NCBI RefSeq assembly: GCF_025370935.1
Contig: NC_133485.1
Location: forward strand, 8,049,856-8,113,855
Direction: 5' to 3'
Length of the DNA: 64,000 nucleotides
Source: Choristoneura fumiferana
Taxonomy: Eukaryota; Arthropoda; Insecta; Lepidoptera; Tortricidae
Shown here in pieces: positions 22,001 to 30,700 of this stretch. Made by a program: the position numbers and the translations under genes. The notes below the pieces were generated by a model that saw only the letters and a list, made by a program, of their open reading frames with translations, did no database searches and had not been told where the DNA came from. Positions within the stretch are counted from its first letter, which is position 1. Each line of letters begins with the position of its first letter.

Positions 22001-23490
22001 ATACAGTTTTTTACTTTTTGAAATCACGTTTTTACTACGGTAAGTCAATCTAAACAGCCTGACGATCAAATTCCTTCTACCTCTTTTCTTTTTAGTCTAA
22101 GGTTTAATTTAGGAAGTAACAGCGTTTTTCAAAGTGTCTCGTACAGTGTCACTATTTTTTTATATATTTCTAGTTTAAGCACAACGAAACCGAAAAACTG
22201 TTAACAAAAAAGAATGGCTTAATTATCTAAAAAGCGTTCAGTAGTAGCACAAACCGTAGTTTTGTGATACAAAACTTCTTTGCATTTTACTTTATATTTT
22301 TTATTGATATATATTTTTTTTATTACATTATTATTTCTAATGAAATTGCATTAAGAGTTGTGCCGTGTACTTTAAAAAATAAAAAATAAACAAGTATCGC
22401 GCGAAGTCTAAGGGCAACTTTTTAAAGTATTTCATTTAATATAATCAGCGGCCAAAATTTGGCCCACCCTTCATACAAAATTACCGATTCTGCAAACATT
22501 TGAGGGCCAGATTTTTTGCCGCTAAGTATATTTTAACAATTTTGCTTTTTTCCTCGCATTACATATTGGAGAAAAGCACTATACATGCCTCAGCGGAAAG
22601 GGCAATTTGTGGATTCGTATTTATTGACCGATTCAGCTACGCTTCGTCCGTCAAACTCTACTCGTCCACGAATTGCTTTTTCCCGGCCTTGGCAGTAATG
22701 TACTATTAATTCACATTTAACTAATTCATGATTTGCCAGGTCCCGCTCGCACCACCGCAGCTCCCGTCGCTCGCGGTCGCGTTCACGGCACCGCGCCTCG
22801 CGTTCCAAGCGCGACCGCTCCCGCGACCGCAAGGACAAGAAGGACTCCACCGAGAAACCGAAGGACAAATCCAAGTCGCCTCCGCCGCCGCCCAAAGAAG
22901 TCGAGAAGGAGGAAACCAAACCGGAGCCCGAAACTAACGGGAACAGCGTCGAAACTAAATCGAAGGCGTCCACTCCGGCCGAGGATAAAGAAAAGGAACC
23001 AGAGAAGGAGAGGTCCCCGTCTAAAAAGAGGGAGAGGTCGCGATCGAAGGAGCGGAAGCGGGATCGGTCTCGCTCGAGGCGCAGGTCGCACTCGCGTTCG
23101 AGGAGGAAGCGGTCACGCTCGCGGCGCCGCTCGCGCTCCCGCAAGCGGTCACGCTCCAAGGAAAGGAAACGATCGCGTTCCCGGGACAGGAAGCGCACGC
23201 GCTCTCGCGACAGGAAGAGATCCAGATCCAGAGACCGCAAGCGCACTCGGTCGCGAGACCGCAAGCGCACCCGCTCGCGCGACCGCAAGCGCTCCCGCTC
23301 GGGCAGCCGCCGCTCCAAGAGCCGCTCGCACCGCGACTCCAAAACACCCCACGACCGCCGCTCGAGGGACCGCAGCCCTAACCTCAGCACCATAGAAGAA
23401 AAGGAAGTTACGATTGTTGAAAACAAGGCCCCCGACATAGCTGAAGACAAAAACTCCCCAGACAACATGGATATTTCTAATTCCCCGTAA
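16049..23490 (+). CDS. SREK1: Splicing regulatory RRM/RS protein SREK1 (SRrp86 family), 4 coding exons
   Basis: Nuclear SR-related protein that modulates splice-site choice. Coding exons 16,049-16,747, 17,718-17,878, 20,895-21,041 and 22,740-23,490, all GT/AG with matching phases (0, 2, 2), give 585 residues. RRM1 is at about residues 6-85 (VIQVTNIAPQATKDQM, NTVFIDRALIV), and RRM2 at about 160-235 (KIEEIRRTVVV). A helix QREIEEAMCRVKEAQNLISA near 255, typical of the SREK1 family, precedes an RS domain from about 287 to 500, spread over two exons, with an acidic tail. The start at 16,049 was preferred over in-frame ATG 16,031 because it has a better Kozak context (AAAATGG) and fits the family N-terminus. 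RS exons are GC-rich against AT-rich introns and create long spurious frames on the other strand. Confidence 0.93.
18213..18345. repeat. Palindromic MITE family D, copy 1
   Basis: Arms with CAGGGCTACTACCAAACTCG and the inverted complement CGAGTTTCGTAGCAGTCCTG. A second copy is at 41,835-41,953. Confidence 0.8.
19052..19190. repeat. Palindromic MITE with TACAGTCAACGTCATG end
   Basis: The left arm TACAGTCAACGTCATGAATA and the right arm ending in TATGATGTTGACCATAC are inverted; inner parts (GTACCTTG / CAAGGTAC) also pair. It lies in SREK1 intron 2. Confidence 0.7.
19264..19720. repeat. Dispersed repeat family A, copy 2
   Basis: Collinear with 12,231-12,925 but without the inserted MITE fragment between the two halves, so this copy shows the uninterrupted arrangement. 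Confidence 0.7.
21410..21900. repeat. Dispersed repeat family C, copy 1 (GC-rich core plus palindromic end)
   Basis: Shares with 31,290-31,745 the blocks CCCCCCAAATAAAACCCTCG, a GC-rich ~110-bp core with GCTGCCAAGAGCGCAG, and a palindromic end (GGGCGGTACTAGAATTACG paired with CGTAATTCCTTATTTACCGC). The palindromic end alone recurs near 35,445-35,525 and 57,885-57,960. Confidence 0.75.
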
Positions 23491-23600
23491 ATTACAGTGC
23501 TCGAATGTAGTTCTTGAGACTTCACACTTGACCAGGTTGGATATGCCAATTTGAGATGAATATAAATTAATTCATTTCCTTTATCTTAAGAGATCAATGA

Positions 23601-23606
23601 AATAAA
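23601..23606 (+). terminator. SREK1: Poly(A) signal of SREK1
   Basis: AATAAA 111 bp after the SREK1 stop codon on the same strand, in a suitable AT-rich 3' UTR. Confidence 0.6.
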
Positions 23607-23666
23607 TAGTAATACTTGACAAAATGTTTTAATTTGAAACCTTAGCAAAGCCTCGAAATCCTATCC

Positions 23667-25505
23667 TACCTTATATTATAAATGCGAAAGTTTGTGTATG
23701 TGTGTGTATTTTCGTTACTCCTTCACGCTTAATCGGCTGGACGCATTTGAATGAAATTTGGTACATAGATAACTGGACTTCTGGAATAACACATAGGCTT
23801 TTATTCCGATATTCCCACGGGATAGGGATAAAATCTCGAAATAACAACCGCTGGGCTTAGTCATCAAATTTGGTATGTAGGTAGCTGGACGTCTGGAATA
23901 ACTGGATAGGAATAAAATCTTAAAATTTCAACCGCTGGGTTTAGAGATTTTGTAAACACAACCTCAATGAAGATCACGATATAAATTTTGGGGATTCACA
24001 AGGGAATTTTGTAAAATCCCTGAATTTTAATTTTAACCACCAGATCGAATACTTTATAGACTATCATATTCTGACCAGTTCTACTTAAATTCAATTAGAC
24101 TAGTAGTCATTGACATGAACAATACTTATCGTTGTCCACGATAGGGTGGGTGGTATAGACACGTCCCACTGCTGGGTGCAAGCCTCTCAGGAAGAGAACA
24201 CTTGAGCTGTAGTATGTGCGTAAAAAAGAGTTGGTATTCTATAAAAGTAATCGGCATCACTTTTTCGTGTGCTCATGGCAACAATTTCATATTTAAGATT
24301 ATAGTTCGTCTTTCATCTGTGTCCGAGGTATTGCACAATAATAACATAAATGCAATAAAATGGTACCCACTAAAATGCTTACGCAATCGGAGAATTACAC
24401 AATTTCATAGTACCTATTATAAGTACAGCTTATTTACCAGGCCACCACCCACATCTATATCGGTAACCGTAGTCAGGTTGTAACCTACCTATATTATAAG
24501 ATCTTCATTCACAACACGCTTCTAAAACTAGGTATCGCACTATTATTATAAAATAGCCTGTTGCTCGCGACTTGGTCTGCGTATAGGTAATTCGTTTATC
24601 GCTATCCAACCCGCGGGAACTTTGCCATTTTCCGGTTTAAAAACTATCCTATGTCCTTCGCCGTGACTATCTGTACACTGGACTTCACTAAATCGATAAA
24701 CGAATTCTACGCGGACGGAGTCGCGGGCAACAGTTAGTTGAACAATACATCTTGAAATTTGCTATGTGAAGATTTCCAGGGCGGACAAATCGGACACAGC
24801 TGGTAATCGGAAAATTGACACAATCTATTTCGGGACTGAATCACGACTACTATAATCGAACAATTCGTAGTTATCTCGTGACCAGGACTGCAGCATATGT
24901 TGTCGAAACGTCTAGGCAATCCTATCCTTCTTTAACCTTCTTACTAGCATCTACATAGGCGTATATAGAGGGGGGGCCGGGTGGTTTCAGACAATTGCAG
25001 ATTTTTGTCAGTTAACATGTTTTTCTGTAATTTAATAGATGGTGTACATGAATACATGCCATCCTACGTAAGTTCAACCTATTAAACCGTGAAATATCTT
25101 GTTGGAAGTACGATTTTTTGGTAACGCAGGAGACGCCCAAAGCGTCGGTAAAATACTTGATTGGCCCAGATCGCCAATGAGCATCTACTGTATTATTAGT
25201 TCTATTTTGACATACCTAATCATAAGATCTTGTGCCCAAATGGTTGTCTGGAAGAGATCGCTTTTAAGCGATAAGACCGCCTATTGTCTACCCTGAATTT
25301 ATGTTTATATTATAATTTTTTGTAGGTACTGATTTGTGGTGTGCAATAAAGAATATTTGTATTGTATTGTACCTATTAATATTATAAATGCAAAAGTTTT
25401 TGAGTTGTATGTTTGTTACTTCTTCACGCTTAAACGGCTTGGACGGATTTGGATGAAATTTGGCAAAAGTTAGCGAAATAACCGCTGGGCTTAGTTAATC
25501 ATTAT
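23667..25505. repeat. Intergenic block of lepidopteran-type dispersed repeats
   Basis: Contains two copies of a repeat beginning ATTATAAATGCGAAAGTTTG or close to it (23,667-23,960 and 25,378-25,505), a piece of a CCCGCGGGAAC-type repeat near 24,600-24,735 that recurs near 28,950-29,020, a short fragment near 24,140-24,190 like that at 40,995-41,135, and a partial copy (24,965-25,170) of the TIR element found inverted at 43,581-43,833. A tail with GTGTGCAATAAAGAATATTT at about 25,340 looks like a retroposon 3' end. No supported exon. Confidence 0.55.
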
Positions 25506-25652
25506 TAAAATTGGTTTGGTTTTTTAGTCATAAATATTTTACGAATCCCAGGTTTTTCCATAATAATAGATTGCATAATTTCTGAAATAATTGCGCAATT
25601 TGTAATATAAAATACACATGATTGTGAAATATGGTGCAATCAAAGTTGTTAG

Positions 25653-25660
25653 TATAAAAG
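25653..25660 (+). promoter_or_regulatory. TATA box of the Arg/Ser-repeat gene
   Basis: TATAAAAG about 180 bp before the ATG at 25,841. A start site about 30 bp downstream would give a 5' UTR of roughly 155 bp. A strong TATA box fits a tissue-restricted gene rather than a housekeeping one. Confidence 0.55.
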
Positions 25661-25840
25661 TCACTTCACAATCGTCTTGTGCACAGAGTACTTTTTGTCC
25701 TCACAGACAATCGACATCACTAACCTACTGCAGTGTGCAACTAAATAGCCGATAGTCTACTCTACCGAACAAAATTGAATTGAACATCTATTAATTACTG
25801 GAAGAAACTTTTCTGTCTACAGAAGCGAATCAACAAGGAG

Positions 25841-26248
25841 ATGGACGCGGCTATTACTGTTCAAGTTCGCAACAACGAGCTGACTCCTCCTGACCAAGGT
25901 GAGGATTTGACTCAGATAGCGACACCGGAACGCCGAAAGAGTTGTAGAGATCGTGCACGGTCACGATGCACGTCTCGCGGGCGCTCCAGAGGAAGATCCC
26001 GTGGTCGCTCCCGGGGTCGATCCCGTGGACACTCCAGGGGACGTTCCCGTGATCGATCCCGCGGAAATTCCAGGGACAGATCTAGAGGAAAACCAAGGGG
26101 AAACTCCTGTGGAAGATCCAGAGACAGGTCTAGCTCTGGAAATCGGAGGCGTTCGCCTGATGGGAAGAGGTTCCCTTCCAGAGAGAGGCACGCCTCCCGT
26201 TCTAAAGGAAGCGGCGGATGCTGCTGCTGCAAGAAAAGAGCTGGATAA
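25841..26248 (+). CDS. Intronless Arg/Ser/Gly-repeat protein with Cys-rich tail (protamine-like composition), 135 aa
   Basis: A single-exon frame of 135 residues. Residues 1-35 are mixed and partly acidic (PPDQGEDLTQIATPE). Residues 36-125 are highly basic, with RGRS/RDRS tetrapeptide repeats clearest at 46-83, built on a degenerate 12-bp unit. The C-terminus is GSGGCCCCKKRAG, four consecutive Cys at 127-130. There is no RRM or zinc finger. Arg-rich repeats plus clustered Cys recall sperm nuclear basic proteins (disulfide cross-linking); a free-standing RS protein or a palmitoylated Cys tail are alternatives. A TATA box lies upstream, and a weak poly(A) signal ATTAAA is at 26,388. It lies 2.3 kb after SREK1 on the same strand, so origin from a SREK1 RS segment is possible, but the codons differ and I see no shared non-RS sequence. 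Function is not established. Confidence 0.62.
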   Translation: MDAAITVQVRNNELTPPDQGEDLTQIATPERRKSCRDRARSRCTSRGRSRGRSRGRSRGRSRGHSRGRSRDRSRGNSRDRSRGKPRGNSCGRSRDRSSSGNRRRSPDGKRFPSRERHASRSKGSGGCCCCKKRAG

Positions 26249-26598
26249 TCATAAACCAATTAATGCTCTTTAATTCTACATACCGGATCAAAACTATATT
26301 CAACTCTATATGCCCCATCTAGCATTTTACATTAGAATAGGTCTATGTATTAGCATCATTCCTTATCTTTCTCGATAAGTGCATTTCATTAAAAACAACT
26401 ACTTTATAACCATGCATTGTACGATCGCACTTACGTACAGAGTTCAGCAATGAAATGTGAAATCAGTAAGAGATAATGTATTCGATTAGTTTACAACTAG
26501 TAGACTTACAAGTACGATTTATTGTTTTGTTCAGCTAACACTTTGATTTTATTTAGTTTGGTGTAGTGCCCATGTGTATTCTGTTTTATGTATTTTAG

Positions 26599-26901
26599 GG
26601 GTACGTGTCACTGGCGACGTATATCCACTACTTCACGCCAGGGAGCTTGAGGATACAGACACGGGTCCATGAGGTCCCGCTGTACAGGCTCGGAGACATG
26701 ATCGAAGCGTGGGCGGGCGGGCGCGGTAAAGGCGGCACGCGGCGCTGGCTGCCGCGGGGCGAGGCGCCCTATCCCGGCTACTGCCGCCCGCCTGGCAGCG
26801 ACAAATGCCTACCCATCTTTTGCGATTGTGAAAGATTAACACAAATCTGGGAGACAGAGAAGAAAAAGAGGAAAGAAATAGTTGATAATAAAAATACCTA
26901 G
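26599..26901 (+). CDS. Orphan terminal exon of an unidentified gene (last 100 aa)
   Basis: After an acceptor TGTATTTTAG at 26,598 an open frame of 100 codons runs to TAG at 26,899-26,901 and is followed by AATAAA at 26,936. The reading (GYVSLATYIHYFTPG ... RRWLPRGEAPYPGYCRPPG ... CDCERLTQIWETEKKK) is rich in Trp, Tyr, Pro and Cys and has the GC-rich codon use of other exons here, so it looks genuinely coding. I do not recognise the family. No donor exon in compatible phase was found between 23.5 and 26.6 kb; upstream exons may be small, lie in SREK1 introns, or this may be a retained gene fragment. Confidence 0.5.
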   Translation, partial: GYVSLATYIHYFTPGSLRIQTRVHEVPLYRLGDMIEAWAGGRGKGGTRRWLPRGEAPYPGYCRPPGSDKCLPIFCDCERLTQIWETEKKKRKEIVDNKNT

Positions 26902-26935
26902 TGCAATAGTTTTAAGGGGTTTTAGTATGTAACAA

Positions 26936-26941
26936 AATAAA
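26936..26941 (+). terminator. Poly(A) signal of the orphan terminal exon
   Basis: AATAAA 35 bp after the TAG stop of the 26,599-26,901 exon. Its presence supports that exon being a true gene end. Confidence 0.5.
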
Positions 26942-27232
26942 ATACCGGTCTATGTATTTACATATTTTATGTCAGAAATAGCAATATTGTAGAAATATTC
27001 TGGTACATGATATTTATCACGATAACATTATACAGAATGTACATCTATTCAAAAGTCCATGTTAACATTTTTTGTTCTTAAAAATATATTTTTTATATTG
27101 CGCTCCTACCTACCACAACTGAACTGTAAGTAACACAATCTCATTTCACTACATCCTTCTCTAGTCCAGCTACACTCAAACTGTACAGCCCGCTATGCAT
27201 TTTGCACTAGACCATAATGCTTCCTTCAGCAA

Positions 27233-27720
27233 ATGCCACTGAGAGGTCAGCGATCCCTGCTCAGTAGATGCCACTGAGAGGTCAGCGATCCCTGCTCAGT
27301 AGATGTCACTGAGCGGTCAGCCGTCCCTGCTCAGTAGAATGCCACTGAGCGGTCAGCCGTCCCTGCTCAGTAGATGCCACTGAGCGGTCAGCCGTCCCTG
27401 CTCAGTAGATGCCACTGAGCGGTCAGCCGTCCCTGCTCAGTAGATGTCACTGAGCGGTCAGCCGTCCCTGCTCAGTAGATGCCACTGAGAGGTCAGCCGT
27501 CCCTGCTCAGCAGATGCCACTGAGCGGTCAGCCGTCCCTGCTCAGTAGATGTCACTGAGCGGTCAGCCGTCCCTGCTCAGTAGATGCCACTGAGCGGTCA
27601 GCCGTCCCTGCTCAGCAGATGCCACTGAGCGGTCAGCCGTCCCTGCTCAGTAGATGCCACTGAGCGGTCAGCCGTCCCTGCTCAGTAGAATGCCACTGAG
27701 CGGTCAGCCGTCCCTGCTCA
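27233..27720. repeat. 35-bp minisatellite, 14 copies, each unit a hairpin
   Basis: Fourteen head-to-tail copies of a 35-bp unit (ATGCCACTGAGCGGTCAGCC plus GTCCCTGCTCAGTAG). In most units ACTGAGC and GCTCAGT form a 7-bp stem around a 14-base loop; units 1, 2 and 8 carry GAGAGG and lose a pair, and some units have GTCACT for GCCACT or an extra A. The array ends exactly at the stop codon of the F-box/E2-like gene, whose TGA is the complement of TCA at 27,718-27,720, so it lies in that gene's 3' UTR. Confidence 0.93.
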
Positions 27721-30700
27721 GTAGGGCAGTACGTCTTGCATGGCGTACCGCCAGGTCCAGCGGCGCGCCAGGCTCTCGAAACGTGCCCGGTCCCGCACAT
27801 ACATCTCCCCCAGCTCCGGCTCCATGCAAACCTGGAAAAAATCACATGTACAGTTGAGTAAACTGAATTATGTACCAGGATGGAACCCATATGTATATAT
27901 ACCTAGTGCCATCCACAAAGACGCGTGATTTTGTCAAAATTAGCCATTAATGACATTGCAATAAGAACCACGGCACGCGTCATCGTGAATGACTTCACCT
28001 ATACCTTTGTCGAGGGAATAATACCCCCTGGACCCTAGTACATGATCAGTTTGTTCGACTGTACAACGGCCTCTGTACACAATGTGCCATGAAAGGCCAC
28101 TATTCGCACGCTTAGAATGAAACTGACACAATCCGAAATATTCTCATTTTAAACTAAACCAGATTTTGTTTAGCACAAAGTTTATTTTGCAAATTCGAAT
28201 TTCGAATTGTGTCAGTTTCATTCTAAGCGTGCGTATACCTAGTGCCATCCACGAAGACACGTGATTTTATCAAAATTATAATAGTCCATTCAGGATAACA
28301 TTGGACTCTAGAAGGTCACAGAAGAAGGGGTTCTAAACATTTTTTGCGAAGTCGTAATAATGATGATGATGATGATGAATAAAAGAAGTAATTAGATGAA
28401 GTCATCATTTTGTTTACTTTGTAAGTAGATAAATACGTAATGTATTTACAAAATAATACAATATTAATACGTATTTTGCTACATAATATTAATTCGATTT
28501 ATATTTATACATAGTTTAATAACTGTGTTTCGAGGACTCATCTGCTCTCAATTCCTGTTTAAAAATATTCTACTTGTAGTAACTGCTATGAAGTTCAAGC
28601 TTTTTCCCATTTCAAATTTCATCGAATTTGATGTAGTGCTTTAGTCGTGAAAAGTTAATTATTCGTATATGATTAAAGGTCATCACATTTTGATCCAAAC
28701 TGGCGATTAACAACTATAAATAATGTACAGAATATTTCTTGAATTAACAATATTATAAAAGTTCTGTTTCTTGCAGAATGTTCTTTACCTCTGCCTCTTT
28801 AGGTATTTTATAGGAAGTCGTTTATGTTTTCAACAAAATAGAAAAAGTTTTTTTATTGTTTTTAAATTATGATATGAAAAATAGCAAAGTTAATCTCACT
28901 AATATTAATTAAGTACCGATTAAGTAAAGGACATAGAATAGTTTTTATCCCGGAAAATTGCATAGTTCCCGCGGGATAGCAATAAACGTATTCTAAGTGA
29001 ACGGAGTCGCGGGCAACAGTTAGTTAATGAATAATTGAAACTAATATTGACGTCTTTGATATTTTAATTAGAATTTAGTTTAGACCGTATACAAAAAAAT
29101 GCAATTTATTAAATGACTTCTTAAAGCGTGCATTATAAAGAACCTAATTTCTTTCTGTCCATTCCTATATTGAACAGACTGTAGACATTAATGGCATTGT
29201 AATAAGTGTTAATGAATGTTAAGCCTTATAGCATTGCAGTTAAATATGGCAATACTGTCATAATTGTCAAATGACTTTTTTTTCGGTTCATTTCCTCCGT
29301 CCGTGATGTGAGCATGTTAAACCGACTTGTCCTTTGTCTAATAAGTGTTTTGTGGAACTCCATCGTCTCATATCAAGTGTAATCGAATCAGTATTGTCCA
29401 GCTTCAATATCTACCCAATATATAAAGCGATGTCGTGATATCCTGGCTGTATTATTTCTCGCCTGCTGACGCTCCCCGCTCATCTGCTCAACGCATGCCA
29501 CTCTGCTACAATAAGAACCACGGCACGCGTCATCTCGAATGACTACCTATATGTCATTACGCGCCACGATAATTTCCCATTGGCAATAGGGTATTTGACA
29601 TCACAAACCAATTATAGCAAGACAGCTCTAATAAAAAAAATGTTATTTAAAAAAAAAATATGACTGTACATTGGGGGACAATTTTGCCAGTGTCAAGTAG
29701 GTTTTGCCGTAGTACGGTAAAAAAAATCTAGAAAACGAAATATAATAATAATGTAATGGTGGATGAAGGATGACAGCGTGAATAAAAAAAAACCCTACTA
29801 CTGCCTTAAAAAAACTAAAAGATAAAAATAAGTCTAGTAGCCTAGAATCTGTTAAAAATTTCAGTAGTCGGGACCCATTCCCCTAAAATTCTGGGTAATG
29901 GGCGTTAGGGGCAGACTGTAAACCAGCGCTGGCAGCTTCCGCGTAAGCGCAGCATTAGCTGAGTTTGCTCCCTTTGCCGCAGGACAGACTACTATCTTGT
30001 ATTGTTTATATTGTTGTCTTGTATTGTTTGTACTGTTGGCAATAAAATATTTTCTTTCTTTCTTTCTAATGGGTCCCGATTGTTGTTATAATGAGCTGTC
30101 AAAACTTGATTTCCCATACATATGTACCCAGTGACCAACTTATCTGTGAATCGAAAAAGTTTTAATGTCGTTCGCATAAAGTGTAATATTGCTTGGTCTG
30201 ATTCACAAACAAGTTGCTCAGTATGTAGTGAATAATGTTTTGCCATCGTATTTTAATTTTTATCGGAAAAATTCGAACCTATAAGTTTTCAGTAAGCTAG
30301 TTGAGAAAGCAAGATAAATGCGAACATATCCGACATAATACGATATAAAAATATTATTCACTAGATCTATAGAAGCATCTGTATGTCATTAAATTATTTG
30401 ACACTAGTTTATACCCGCGGCTTCGCACGTGTAAACCATTACATTCAGTACCTAAACTCCAATTCAATAGAATCTGACAATCCTGTAGACACTTCCAGCC
30501 TACTAATATAAACACCGGGCTGCCTAAGGCTTTGTGATGTGACTATTATTCTTTTTTGATTCCTTTTAGATGATAATTGCAACAACAGGGACATATATAA
30601 TCAAGTGTGCCGACGATAGGGTGTCTTAAATATGTAGAAAATTGACAGATTCTATTGAATTGTACTTTAGTTGAAATGAAATTCAAGAATTTTAGTAAAC

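Larger units (their letters stand above)
16748..22739 (+). other. SREK1 introns and the repeats they carry
   Basis: The three introns (16,748-17,717; 17,879-20,894; 21,042-22,739) hold palindromes at 17,027-17,051, 18,213-18,345, 19,052-19,190 and 21,145-21,200, a second copy of dispersed repeat A (19,264-19,720), and repeat C at 21,410-21,900. No further coding exon is supported, since the four exons already join in phase. Confidence 0.6.

Noticed and set aside
22590..23549. 319-residue minus-strand frame opposite the last SREK1 exon
   Set aside because: Its Arg/Leu/Glu composition is the mirror of RS codons on the plus strand, and the plus strand frame is in phase with the other SREK1 exons. 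A shadow, not a gene.
27233..27720. CRISPR-like direct repeat array
   Set aside because: There are no unique spacers: the full 35-bp unit repeats head to tail, in a eukaryotic 3' UTR. It is a minisatellite.
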